From: JBCAWW01 sp039024315
GTDB lineage: Bacteria; Bacteroidota; Bacteroidia; J057
Length of the DNA: 21,267 nucleotides
Assembly: GCA_039024315.1 (NCBI GenBank)
Contig: JBCCQN010000141.1
Location: 1 to 21,267, forward strand
Reading direction: 5' to 3'
The notes below the pieces were generated by a model. The model searched no databases. It was given only the letters and a program-made list of their open reading frames with translations, and was not told the origin of the DNA. The position numbers and the translations under genes are program-made. Of the stretch, positions 1 to 7,960 are shown piece by piece. The number at the start of each line of letters is the position of its first letter. The stretch's first letter is position 1.

Positions 1-747
1 CATACCTTTGGGATCCTGCAGATAGAGTACAGGATCTTTGCCCGAGCGAAATTGCACGCCCTGATGCACGGAGTGCAAGAAGCCATTGCCCCAAAGGCGT
101 GAATAAAGCGGCTGCGCAAAAGGTCGGCCTGTGCCCCGTGAAAGCAAGACACAAAAAGTTGGCAGATTTTCATTGGTACTGCCCAATCCATAACTTAACC
201 AAGAGCCTATACTGGGACGGCCCACTTGTTGAGAACCCGTCTGGAAGAAGGTAATCGCAGGATCGTGGTTAATCGCCTCAGTATGCATCGACTTGATGAC
301 GCAAAGTTCATCTGCAATTTGCGAGGTATAGGGTAAGAGCTCGCTCATCCATGCGCCACTCTCACCATGTTGTTTAAAACTAAATTTAGAAGGAGCCAGC
401 GGGAAGCTACTTTGCCCCGATGTCATGCCGGTTAGCCTCTGGCCTTGCCGAATACTTTCTGGAAGGTCTTGACCGACCATTTTCTCCAAAAGTGGATTGT
501 AGTCAAAGAGTTCAAACTGGGACGGTCCTCCACTTTGAAAAAGGTAGATCACCCGCTTAGCTTTAGGGGCAAAATGCAAAGCATCCATGATACCTTGGCT
601 AAAATCAGGCCCTGATTGCATTTTGCTAGGATCAGCAAAGCAACCGGGCAAAATCGAAGCCAGGGCCATACCGCCAATCCCCAAGCTAGCTTTCGAGAGA
701 AAATGACGGCGATTGATCGTGAGTAAATGTTCGTGTACGGGATCCAT
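1..747 (-). CDS. DUF1501 family exported protein, N-terminal half (partial, cut by window edge)
   Basis: The frame is open for 249 codons from ATG at 747 to the window edge, so only the N-terminal half of a family that usually runs to about 450-500 residues is present. It begins with a twin-arginine-like signal: R13-R14-H-F-L followed by a Gly/Ala-rich hydrophobic stretch ending LPGC, so Tat export, possibly with lipidation, is likely. The next segment has the family hallmarks: VIYLFQSGGPSQFELFDYNP, then a block with HTEAINHDPAITFFQTGS and GRPSIGSWLSYGLGS. DUF1501 proteins have an alkaline-phosphatase/sulfatase-like fold and are nearly always encoded directly after a DUF1549/DUF1553 haem protein, as here, where only 3 bases separate the two genes. 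The biochemical role of the family is unknown. The identification is firm and the function is not. Confidence 0.88.
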   Translation of the reverse strand, partial: MDPVHEHLLTINRRHFLSKASLGIGGMALASILPGCFADPSKMQSGPDFSQGIMDALHFAPKAKRVIYLFQSGGPSQFELFDYNPLLEKMVGQDLPESIRQGQRLTGMTSGQSSFPLAPSKFSFKQHGESGAWMSELLPYTSQIADELCVIKSMHTEAINHDPAITFFQTGSQQVGRPSIGSWLSYGLGSTNENLPTFCVLLSRGTGRPFAQPLYSRLWGNGFLHSVHQGVQFRSGKDPVLYLQDPKGM

Positions 748-750
748 GGA

Positions 751-3084
751 TTAGCTTTTTGAGACGACTTCGTCAAGGTTGAGGAGACTAGAAGCAAGTA
801 GTGTATAAGCGGCTAGTTCCGCAGATGAGATATCTTGATCGATAGGATATTCGCCGATATTGAGGAGGGCATCGACTGACTCGGGTTCAGCTTCTAGCCG
901 AGCTTGTTGGAGGGCCAAAAATTGTTGAAGTTTTTGAGATTCATCGGCATCAGGTTTGCGGGCAGTTAGCAGGCGAAAACCATACCCAATGCGCTCTTCG
1001 GCCATAGAGCCCCCCTCTTTGATCATCCGCACTGCGAGCAGGCGAGCTGCTTCTAGATAAGTAGGGTCATTAAGGAGAACAAGGGCTTGCAGAGGCGTAC
1101 TGGTCGCTTGGCGTTTTACTTCACAGATGCCCCTGCGGGTCGCATCCATAGTGATCATATTGGGTGGCGGAATAGTCCGCTTCCAAAAGGTATATAAGGA
1201 TCGACGATAGAGGCTAGCCGCCGAATCTTGCTTATAAGCGGCTAAACTTCCCCCGCCACCACCGGTGGTTTCTTCCCAAAGCCCCTCGGGCTGGTAGGGC
1301 TTGACACTAGGTCCGCCCACTTTATCTACTAATAAACCACTTGCAGCCAAGGCTTGATCTCTAATCATCTCCGCAGGCAGGCGATAACGAGGCCCTCGAG
1401 CCAATAGGAGATTTTCCGGATCTAGACGTTCGAGTTTAGGGGTGATCCGACTATCTTGGCGATAGGTGGCAGACATCAGCATGAGTTTGAGCATATGCTT
1501 GCTGTCCCAGCCAGATTCCTGAAACTCTACTGCCAGCCAATCCAATAACTCAGGGTGAGAAGGCAAGGCACCTTGATTGCCAAAGTCTTCTGGCGTTTTG
1601 ACGATACCATTGCCAAAGAGCATCTGCCAATAGCGGTTTACCGTGACACGGGCCGTGATGGGATTGTCGGGATGGAAAAGCCATTTGGCCATGCCTAGGC
1701 GATTTTGCTCAAAGCTTTCGTCAAAGGCCATGATCTGTGCTGGTAGGGTCGGGCTGACCGAATCGCCATGCTGATCGTAGGCACCACGATTGAGGAGATA
1801 GGCCTGCCTAGGCGTTTCCATTTCCTCCATTATCATGAGTTCGAGGGTATCTTTTTCTAGCACTAGGCCTTTCATGTAAGCGACTTTTTCATCTAGCTCC
1901 GCTTTGCTCACCTTGATAAAAGGCAGCGGCGTAGCGCCATAGGCTCGGATCTTGCCATTTTCTGGCACATTGTTGAAGAAGGAGAAGAGTCCATAATACT
2001 CCTTCATACTCAAGGGATCGTACTTATGGTCATGGCAGCGAGCACATTGCATAGTGAGGCCCAAAAAGACTGTACCAAAAGTTTGTACTCGGTCGGCTAC
2101 ATATTCTACTCGGTATTCCTCTTCGATCACGCCCCCTTCTTGGGTGATCATATGATTGCGATTGAAACCAGTAGCGATCTTTTGCTCTAAACTGGGATCT
2201 GGCATCAAGTCTCCCGCCAACTGCCAAGTAGCAAATTTGTCGTAGGGCATATTGCTATTAAAAGCATGGATCACCCAATTGCGATAGGGCCACATGGTGC
2301 GCTCTAAGTCATCTTGATAACCATGAGAGTCTGCATATCTTGCCGCATCTAACCACAATGAGGCCATGCGTTCGCCGAAGGCGTCTGATGCCAAAAAGCG
2401 ATCCACAGCCTTTTCATAAGCTTCTGGACTATCATCTGATAAAAAGGCATCCAAGTCAGCTGCGGTAGGAGGTAAGCCAGTCAAATCAAAGCTTAGCCTT
2501 CGCAACAAGCGTTCATTAGGCGCCATAGCGGAAGGTTTAAGCCCTTCTTGCTCTAGCCTTGCAAAGACAAAGTGGTCAATTTCGTTTTGGCTCCAATCCG
2601 GTTGTTTGGTCTCAGGAAGAGCTTGCTTTTCGGGAGGGATAAAAGCCCAATGTCGCTTCCATTCAGCACCTTGCTCGATCCATTTGGTGAGGATTTCGAT
2701 TTCATGCTCCTTAAGCGTCAAGTTGGATTCTGGAGGAGGCATTACTAACTCAGGATCAGTAGTATGGATACGCTCTAGAATCAGGCTTTTATCAGGTTCA
2801 CCGCGTACGATGGCGTAACGGTCTTGCTGTTCCCCTAGGGCGGTAAAAGCACCGATTTCAGTATCTAGCCTAAGACCGGCCTCGCGTTTATTTTCGTCTG
2901 GACCATGGCAGGCATAGCAACGATCCGAGAGGATAGGCCTCACGTGGAAATTGAAATCGATCTTATCAGGAATACTAGCGATCAATGCCTCGTCGGCATT
3001 TGGGGCTGGAGGAGAGCAGCTTATCAAAAATAATATTGTTAGCAGCAGCACTCCCCCAGCATAACGATGGGCGAAAGTTTGCAT
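751..3084 (-). CDS. PSD1 / planctomycete cytochrome c domain lipoprotein (PSCyt1-DUF1549-DUF1553)
   Basis: A 777-residue surface or periplasmic lipoprotein. A signal peptide ends in a lipobox (LISC, lipidated Cys23). A small cytochrome c-like domain follows, with haem-binding CYACH at 56-60 and a candidate distal methionine in VMPPP near 115. DUF1549 spans about 165-371 (start marked by NEIDHFVFARLEQEGLKPS, then RLSFDLTGLPPT) and contains a second CxxCH-like motif, CARCH at 347-351, which is standard for this family. DUF1553 begins near 456 (NRYWQMLFGNGIVKTPEDFG at 483-502) and runs to about 715. The spacer between the two DUFs is short (about 85 residues), without the laminin-G or extra domains that many planctomycete homologues carry there. 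It is paired with the DUF1501 gene directly downstream. A link to polysaccharide or sulfated-polymer use is often suggested for such pairs but is not proven, and electron transfer through the haem is inference. Confidence 0.9.
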   Translation of the reverse strand: MQTFAHRYAGGVLLLTILFLISCSPPAPNADEALIASIPDKIDFNFHVRPILSDRCYACHGPDENKREAGLRLDTEIGAFTALGEQQDRYAIVRGEPDKSLILERIHTTDPELVMPPPESNLTLKEHEIEILTKWIEQGAEWKRHWAFIPPEKQALPETKQPDWSQNEIDHFVFARLEQEGLKPSAMAPNERLLRRLSFDLTGLPPTAADLDAFLSDDSPEAYEKAVDRFLASDAFGERMASLWLDAARYADSHGYQDDLERTMWPYRNWVIHAFNSNMPYDKFATWQLAGDLMPDPSLEQKIATGFNRNHMITQEGGVIEEEYRVEYVADRVQTFGTVFLGLTMQCARCHDHKYDPLSMKEYYGLFSFFNNVPENGKIRAYGATPLPFIKVSKAELDEKVAYMKGLVLEKDTLELMIMEEMETPRQAYLLNRGAYDQHGDSVSPTLPAQIMAFDESFEQNRLGMAKWLFHPDNPITARVTVNRYWQMLFGNGIVKTPEDFGNQGALPSHPELLDWLAVEFQESGWDSKHMLKLMLMSATYRQDSRITPKLERLDPENLLLARGPRYRLPAEMIRDQALAASGLLVDKVGGPSVKPYQPEGLWEETTGGGGGSLAAYKQDSAASLYRRSLYTFWKRTIPPPNMITMDATRRGICEVKRQATSTPLQALVLLNDPTYLEAARLLAVRMIKEGGSMAEERIGYGFRLLTARKPDADESQKLQQFLALQQARLEAEPESVDALLNIGEYPIDQDISSAELAAYTLLASSLLNLDEVVSKS

Positions 3085-3132
3085 CCGATTCAGCGTAGTT
3101 AGTTTTATCTAACCTTCAAAATAGGGAATATT

Positions 3133-3146
3133 TAGCGGAACCGCTA
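3133..3146 (-). terminator. short stem-loop between the GH10-like and PSD1 genes, weak terminator at best
   Basis: TAGCGG and CCGCTA form a 5-6 bp stem 7 bases after the stop of the GH10-like gene, inside the only sizeable gap (68 bases) of this gene run. The RNA that follows reads AAATATTCCC, without a proper U-tract. It may mark an mRNA 3' end or a partial stop; readthrough into the PSD1 gene is plausible. Confidence 0.3.
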
Positions 3147-3152
3147 GGCCTC

Positions 3153-4235
3153 TTACCATAAGGCATCTTGCAAATGTTCCCAATACGCTTCTGCGAGTTT
3201 ATCCCCGTTAAAAATGGCAATTCCTTCTGCCCCGCCCTGCCGAGATTTCTGAACAGCCTTTTGCAGTTGAGCTGGTTTTTGAAGCGCTGGCATGTAGAGG
3301 CCTGTGTGCAGGCTAAAGCGATTGGCGATATCATTGACACCACTAGCCGTGGAACGCTTAATCCAATTGAGTCCCTCATTGTAAAAACTGTGATAAATCA
3401 TCGGAAAAACTTTGTCCAAGCGCCAATCATCCCATGATTGGCGTACCAGCTTGCGGGCAAGATCAGGATAAGGAAAAACGGCGGCGGAGAGAATCTTGTT
3501 TTCAGCATGTACTTGATCTGAAATGGCGTTGACAATCCTTGTTACCTGATCATAACGATACTGCTTCCAAGCCTGATTTGTACTAGGGTCTTGCAATTCG
3601 AGCGGGTCTATACCTGTAATGGCTTTGAAATTGCTTCTACAGACTTCGCAATAGCAAAAATCGTAAGGGGGCAATTCTTCCTTTTGCACCAAACCATACT
3701 TATCCCATAACGCTCTGGGCAGTATCACATCACAATAGCGCACATAATCGAGGTGAACCCCATCTAATCCCTCTACTGTGAGTAAGCTAGCCACCTTTTG
3801 GTGTAAAAATTCAAGCGTTCCGGGACGGGAAGGGCACAACCAGCGATAATACCCCACGTAGGGCGGTGCCTCCAGCACGGACTTTCCTGCTCGACTGATG
3901 CTGTACAATTCTGGCTTCTCTGCCTGTAATTGCTTTTCCCCTGGCTGATTGAGGGTCCACATCCATGCGTGCACTTCTAGCGACTGAGCCTTGGCTAGGG
4001 GAATCACCTTCTGGAGTAAAGCTGGACCCGCATTGATCAAAATGCCTTTGAAGCCAGCTTGTTTTATGCGCACAAAAAGCGCCTTCCAGTCTTGAGCGGA
4101 TTTTTCTTTGTTGCCATGTAGCCACACATAATGCTGTCCTCGAATCGAAGAGGTTTTATCAAGCAAAAGTAGATTTGAAGCTGCGGTAACGAGCCCTGCT
4201 TGACCTAGTTTTTTGAGTGCGTATCGTCTATTCAT
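3153..4235 (-). CDS. exported putative glycoside hydrolase, GH10-like (GHL10/DUF187-type) TIM barrel
   Basis: A 360-residue protein when started at ATG 4235. That start is preferred over one 14 codons upstream because it overlaps the stop of the preceding gene as ATGA and begins a proper export signal (MNRRYALKKLGQAG, Tat-like RR, then a hydrophobic stretch ending near residue 25). The body fits a TIM barrel of the glycosyl-hydrolase-like family 10 group: WKALFVRIKQAGFKGILINA near 50-69, VHAWMWTLN near 88-96, and the strand motif GLDGVHLDYVRYCD at 156-169, which resembles the GxHxDYxRY signature of that group. A cysteine cluster, CYCEVC at 194-199, matches the CxxC seen in homologues and may bind metal or form a disulfide. 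The substrate is unknown. It follows the CBM9-like gene in the same transcript, which favours an extracytoplasmic carbohydrate role. Confidence 0.75.
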   Translation of the reverse strand: MNRRYALKKLGQAGLVTAASNLLLLDKTSSIRGQHYVWLHGNKEKSAQDWKALFVRIKQAGFKGILINAGPALLQKVIPLAKAQSLEVHAWMWTLNQPGEKQLQAEKPELYSISRAGKSVLEAPPYVGYYRWLCPSRPGTLEFLHQKVASLLTVEGLDGVHLDYVRYCDVILPRALWDKYGLVQKEELPPYDFCYCEVCRSNFKAITGIDPLELQDPSTNQAWKQYRYDQVTRIVNAISDQVHAENKILSAAVFPYPDLARKLVRQSWDDWRLDKVFPMIYHSFYNEGLNWIKRSTASGVNDIANRFSLHTGLYMPALQKPAQLQKAVQKSRQGGAEGIAIFNGDKLAEAYWEHLQDALW

Positions 4236-5263
4236 AGGGGTAGGAAGAATAGTTTGCCCTCCTGATTGATGATCCAACGCCCTTTTTTTTGAGCGGAGGG
4301 GATAGAGATTTCGTATTGATGTGGGCTAGCCTCAATTTTGAGTTTGAGATCAAGAGGAGCTTTAAGTGTTTTGAGCTCCTGAGCAAAATGGCCGTGCTTA
4401 AAACGATAATCTCTTTGTTGATAATATAGCTCCCAGAGTTGGGCTTTGCGGTCTTGGTCTACATCTTCGATGAACGCCACTGCTCCGGCTCCGGCTTCCT
4501 GAGTAGAGAATTGCAAGTAGCCCCACTTTTCAGGCATATGCATATTAATTTTGCCTTGGGGAGCCCAAACCCAATTGCTTTCAGGGAGAGCTTTAGCTGT
4601 TTGAGGGTCCTTCTTTTTTTCGTAGCGGCCTTGCCGAACGCTCCACTCCCACTGTACCCGCGAAAAATTGATGCGCCATTGCTCGCCCTCTCTCGGCACA
4701 CGTTTGGGGGAAGCACACTCTAGCAGCGAACGCCATGGGAAAAAGATCTCTACCTGCCAATATTGATCGGTATCGCTGGGATCATTGAGGCTCCCGGCTA
4801 AATAAACCGCAGATTGTACTCCTTCGATGTCCCAAGCGGTGATCGCTGGTCCCCCGTCGCGATATGGCTTTGCCATCAACAGATCCCACTCAGTGCCAAG
4901 GGCATTGATTTCATATTCATAATAAAGATGACCATCGCCGTCTGGATCGATGAAAATTTCGAAGTCATTGTCCTTAAAGATTACCGATTCTCGTTCTGTC
5001 AAAGAAGCTTGCAGATGAGGTTCTTCTAGACGGGCGAGGAAATAGAGTCCAGCATCATCCCAAAGCATTTTGAGACGAGTATCAAGAGGGGCTTGTTTAT
5101 CGGGATTGCCCTCGATGTCGATAAAACGCTCAGTCCAAGGGACTTGCTCCCAGACTGCTTCGCTTTTACCATCAATTTGTGGCGCACGAGGTGTCTGATG
5201 GCAGATGTAATATGGAGGGCTGAGGCTCAGAAGTCCGATAATAGTACAAAGAAAAGCGTTCAT
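4232..5263 (-). CDS. carbohydrate-binding family 9-like exported protein
   Basis: A 343-residue protein with an N-terminal hydrophobic export signal (about residues 1-22). The domain start IDGKSEAVWEQ at about 30-40, then LKMLWDDAGLYFLARLEEP and the acidic strand DNDFEIFIDPDGDGHLYYEYE at about 98-118, are typical of CBM9/DOMON-like beta-sandwich domains often annotated 'carbohydrate-binding family 9-like'. The second half continues with WQVEIFFPWRSL, WRINFSRVQWEW and PEKWGYLQFS, as in full-length members of about 340 residues. The last 100 residues, rich in Lys and charged positions, are not recognised. It overlaps both neighbours by 4 bases (ATGA at 4232-4235 and at 5260-5263), so translation is probably coupled. 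Ligand binding is inferred from the family; no catalytic site is visible. Confidence 0.78.
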   Translation of the reverse strand: MNAFLCTIIGLLSLSPPYYICHQTPRAPQIDGKSEAVWEQVPWTERFIDIEGNPDKQAPLDTRLKMLWDDAGLYFLARLEEPHLQASLTERESVIFKDNDFEIFIDPDGDGHLYYEYEINALGTEWDLLMAKPYRDGGPAITAWDIEGVQSAVYLAGSLNDPSDTDQYWQVEIFFPWRSLLECASPKRVPREGEQWRINFSRVQWEWSVRQGRYEKKKDPQTAKALPESNWVWAPQGKINMHMPEKWGYLQFSTQEAGAGAVAFIEDVDQDRKAQLWELYYQQRDYRFKHGHFAQELKTLKAPLDLKLKIEASPHQYEISIPSAQKKGRWIINQEGKLFFLPL

Positions 5264-6069
5264 AGCAAGAAATATAAAGCTAGGCCACCGCCGATCAAAG
5301 CACCAGAAACCGTTGCCAGCAGATTAACCGAATCATTGGTAAGTATATCAGCCCGCTGTAGGGTAGCACCATAGACAGAATCTAGTAAGTTTCCGGCTAT
5401 ACCAGCCAGCAAAACAGGCAGAATCAACTGAGCGTTCCCGACTAGGGCCGCATAAACCAAGGCCACCAAAAGACTACCTCCTACTCCTAAGAGCGTACCT
5501 TCTAGGCTGATTACACCATCGAGGCCGCGTTTGCCCGGGCGCAAAGTCAAAATCTCTATATAACGTCGACCGTAAACATTGCCTAGTTCAGAAGAAAAGG
5601 TATCTCCCATCGCAGTGGCAAAACTCGCGGCCAAAGCGGTCAGCCAGAGGAGCGCATAATCAGGTAAGCACCACGCCCAAAAGCCACAGATGCCAGCGAT
5701 GCCTCCATTTGAGAAAGCATGTCTAACAGAGCGTTTCCCTTCGTTTTCTTGGGCAAGTCCGAGAGCCTGCTTCGCAGCACGCTTATGGTGCGAGGCCCAA
5801 GTCCCCAAAACAAAAAAAAGCAGTAGCAGCGCCAAAGCCTCAAAGCCACCTCCCATAAAAATCCCCATCGCAATCAATCCTCCTACTAAACTGCCGAGCA
5901 AATCGATTTTAGCGGAAGCGAAGCTAAGGATTACGAAGAGGATTATCGTAGCCAAGCCCCAATACAAGAGCGGTGGCTCAACAAACTGCGGATTTTGCCA
6001 TGTCAGGAAACCTAAATAGGCATTGAGCATGACCAATATAACGGCGATAGCCAGATGAGATGTCCGCAT
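5260..6069 (-). CDS. DUF92 family integral membrane protein
   Basis: The likely start is ATG at 6069, giving 269 residues. The frame stays open 80 codons further upstream, but that part is not membrane-like and runs through a strong hairpin, so it is rejected as coding. The protein has about six or seven hydrophobic segments, with a cytoplasmic-looking loop carrying GTWASHHKRAAKQALGLAQE and GKRSVRHAFSNGG (about 89-123). The family signature follows as ATAMGDTFSSELG (151-163), with RPGKRGLDGVISLEG and a C-terminal DSVYGATLQ. DUF92 includes plant and cyanobacterial phytyl-phosphate kinase (VTE6), so a CTP-dependent isoprenoid or polyprenyl phosphate kinase role is possible, but bacterial members are mostly uncharacterised. 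It heads the five-gene minus-strand run; no functional link to the downstream exported proteins is obvious. Confidence 0.83.
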   Translation of the reverse strand: MRTSHLAIAVILVMLNAYLGFLTWQNPQFVEPPLLYWGLATIILFVILSFASAKIDLLGSLVGGLIAMGIFMGGGFEALALLLLFFVLGTWASHHKRAAKQALGLAQENEGKRSVRHAFSNGGIAGICGFWAWCLPDYALLWLTALAASFATAMGDTFSSELGNVYGRRYIEILTLRPGKRGLDGVISLEGTLLGVGGSLLVALVYAALVGNAQLILPVLLAGIAGNLLDSVYGATLQRADILTNDSVNLLATVSGALIGGGLALYFLL

Positions 6070-6104
6070 AGATTCAATTTGCGGCAAATCGGCTAGAATG
6101 CAAA

Positions 6105-6130
6105 ACACCCATCCCAAGTGGGACGGGTGT
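6105..6130 (-). terminator. strong hairpin in the leader of the DUF92 gene run (attenuator-like)
   Basis: ACACCC and GGGTGT, then TCCCA and TGGGA, pair with a single A-C mismatch to make a stem of about 11 bp. On the minus strand the stem is followed directly by TTTTG. It lies 36 bases before the DUF92 ATG, so it would sit in the 5' leader of that transcript, where it could end transcription early. The surrounding 6070-6300 is the divergent spacer between this run and the plus-strand transglutaminase-like gene. Apart from this hairpin I see no convincing TAnnTTTG promoter there. Confidence 0.5.
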
Positions 6131-6300
6131 AGCAGAAGCAAGTTCAATATCTTTGGAGAGAGGCGCTTAAAACAAGATGGTTTCACTCGCTTCAAATATT
6201 TAACGAAGGCAGAGGATAACTTAGTATTCCTTTTCTGATTTTTGTAACATTTATTAAGCCTTGCGTTATGGAATAGTGTAGCCAAGCTAATCTTTTGATT

Positions 6301-7296
6301 ATGAAACACATAGTACTGATTTTAGTCCTCCTTACAAGTGGGCCCTTCAGCTTTGCCCTTGATGCGGTTGATGATCGCCTGATCGAACATGCGGAGGCCT
6401 ACCAAAGTGAAGAGATTGTATTGGAGAAATTGGTGAACTATCTGATCAAAGCTTGTGATACAGAAACGGAAAAAGCCGAAATCATTTATTACTGGATTGC
6501 CCAAAACATCAGCTATAATGTAGACGGTTATCTCGATGGTAGCTACCAAACTGATACCCAAAACATCCTCCGTACCCGAGTCGGCGTCTGTGAGGATTAT
6601 GCCGATCTCTACCGTGATATGGCCCGTTTGGCAGGGTTGGAGGCTTATGCGGTTCGAGGTTACGCCAAGGGCTTAGATGCAGAATCAGATATGGGTTTTC
6701 AAGCCATGAATCATGCTTGGAACATTGTCAAAGTCGGCGGTGAATATAAATTTTTGGACAGTTGTTGGGGCAGTGGTATTGTGATGCCAAATAAGGAGCT
6801 AGTCATTTATTACCCCAAAATGCAGCTACAATACATACTGACCCTACCTAGAGAGATGCTAGACACTCACCTACCCGCTGATCCCCTTTGGCAGCTTTCA
6901 AAGACCCCGATCGATATGCAGGCGTTCCTCGGAGAGGGCAATAAGACCTACCTCAATTGCTCTAGTAGCAATCCCTATCCCGTGGTCAAAAAACTTGCCG
7001 CTTTCAAGGAATTAAATGCTTATGGACAAGCAGTCGTCTCCTACACGCGCAGCTACAAATTTCATCCTACAGATGCCAACCTTGAATGCTTAATGTTGGC
7101 TTATCAGCATGCAGGCTATGAACTACTGCAAGGAGATTTTGATGCACAAAAGATCCATCGCGGTATTAGTTTTTATAAGCGTTCAGCGCAGCTGCTCCAG
7201 AAAATGGAAGTCAAGACCATAAGAGCTGAGCTACTAGTCGAGGACGCTCAACAAGCCATTGAATACGGCTATCATCGCTTAAGTACCAAGTTTTGA
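6301..7296 (+). CDS. exported transglutaminase-like (cysteine protease fold) protein
   Basis: 331 residues from ATG 6301; an upstream TTG at 6295 is possible but adds only two residues. An N-terminal signal peptide (MKHIVLILVLLTSGPFSFA) sends it to the periplasm or surface. The transglutaminase-like core runs from about 50 to 160: AEIIYYWIAQNISYNVDGY, then catalytic Cys97 in VGVCEDYADLY, His138 in MNHAWNIV and Asp153 in FLDSCWGSG, so the Cys-His-Asp triad is complete. This resembles the kyphoscoliosis peptidase/Transglut_core group, members of which act as proteases, amidases or cross-linkers. The C-terminal half (about 165-331) is not recognised; its helical, Ala- and Tyr-rich tail looks repeat-like. 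Its stop codon overlaps the start of the L,D-transpeptidase gene, hinting at a shared envelope or peptidoglycan role, which is inference. Confidence 0.82.
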   Translation: MKHIVLILVLLTSGPFSFALDAVDDRLIEHAEAYQSEEIVLEKLVNYLIKACDTETEKAEIIYYWIAQNISYNVDGYLDGSYQTDTQNILRTRVGVCEDYADLYRDMARLAGLEAYAVRGYAKGLDAESDMGFQAMNHAWNIVKVGGEYKFLDSCWGSGIVMPNKELVIYYPKMQLQYILTLPREMLDTHLPADPLWQLSKTPIDMQAFLGEGNKTYLNCSSSNPYPVVKKLAAFKELNAYGQAVVSYTRSYKFHPTDANLECLMLAYQHAGYELLQGDFDAQKIHRGISFYKRSAQLLQKMEVKTIRAELLVEDAQQAIEYGYHRLSTKF

Positions 7297-7886
7297 AAAA
7301 GATCGTAGTTAGCCTTTTCGGAGGCCTTGTATTATTTGCCACAGTAGCCTGCCAGCAAACCTCCAATGCGCAGGCGCAGAGCGAACCCAGCCAAACAGAA
7401 GTTAGCCCTAGCTTGGCCGAGATCATCGCCGAAAAACAACTTACAGGTAAAGCCCTTAGCTTTTACATCAATAAGGCGGAGTACTATCTGGAGGTACGCT
7501 TTGATAGCGTGAAGCTCAAGCGTTATCCAGTAGTTTTTGGCCCAGATCCTGTCAATGATAAACTACAGCAAGGCGATAGACGGACGCCAGAAGGAGAATT
7601 TAAAGTCAGAGATCATTATGATCATGCCCAATGGCGCTATTTTATTTGGATTGACTATCCGACGGAGGATTCTTGGCGCAAACATAATCAAGCCAAGGCT
7701 GCTGGAGAAATTGGGCAAGATGCCAGCATTGGAGGAGAGATTGGAATCCATGGGGTGCCTGAGGGGTATGATTACGCCATCGGCGAACGCATGAACTGGA
7801 CCCTTGGCTGCATTTCCCTAACCAATAAGGATTTGGAAGAGCTGATCCCCATTGTGGAGACGGGAATGAAGATCACGATTGAATAA
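7293..7886 (+). CDS. L,D-transpeptidase (YkuD domain) lipoprotein
   Basis: 197 residues. The only sensible start is TTG at 7293, which overlaps the preceding stop as TTGA and opens directly into a lipoprotein signal (MKKIVVSLFG, lipobox ATVAC with Cys20). After a Ser/Gln-rich linker comes the YkuD domain (about 50-197): KALSFYINKAEYYLEV, then GDRRTPEGEFKV, and the catalytic signature with His153-Gly in GIHGVPEG and TLGCISLT, whose Cys173 is the nucleophile. It ends in PIVETGMKITIE, a usual YkuD ending. Such enzymes make 3-3 peptidoglycan cross-links or attach or hydrolyse proteins at diaminopimelate; which of these applies cannot be told. It is anchored in a membrane by its lipid and probably co-expressed with the transglutaminase-like gene. 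Confidence 0.9.
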   Translation: MKKIVVSLFGGLVLFATVACQQTSNAQAQSEPSQTEVSPSLAEIIAEKQLTGKALSFYINKAEYYLEVRFDSVKLKRYPVVFGPDPVNDKLQQGDRRTPEGEFKVRDHYDHAQWRYFIWIDYPTEDSWRKHNQAKAAGEIGQDASIGGEIGIHGVPEGYDYAIGERMNWTLGCISLTNKDLEELIPIVETGMKITIE

Positions 7887-7910
7887 GAGCAGAAACGCCA
7901 AGGCAAGGCC

Positions 7911-7943
7911 AAAAAAGAAGCCCCAAGGCAAGGCCTTAGGGCT
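7911..7943 (-). terminator. intrinsic terminator of the efp-accB-accC operon
   Basis: On the minus strand AGCCCTAAGG pairs with CCTTGGGGCT (one G-U pair) around a short loop, followed by TTCTTTTTT. It lies 18 bases past the accC stop. In the plus direction there is no T-tract, so it serves the minus strand only. It also separates the convergent L,D-transpeptidase gene from accC. Confidence 0.85.
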
Positions 7944-7960
7944 ATATCGATGGCTGAATC

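Noticed and set aside
1..747. Possible frameshift or decay of the DUF1501 gene
   Set aside because: The frame is open throughout all 249 codons with family motifs in order; it is simply cut by the window edge.
6070..6309. N-terminal extension of 80 codons on the DUF92 protein
   Set aside because: The extra residues are basic and not membrane-like, they run through the strong hairpin at 6105-6130, and family members start at the first membrane helix, as ATG 6069 does.
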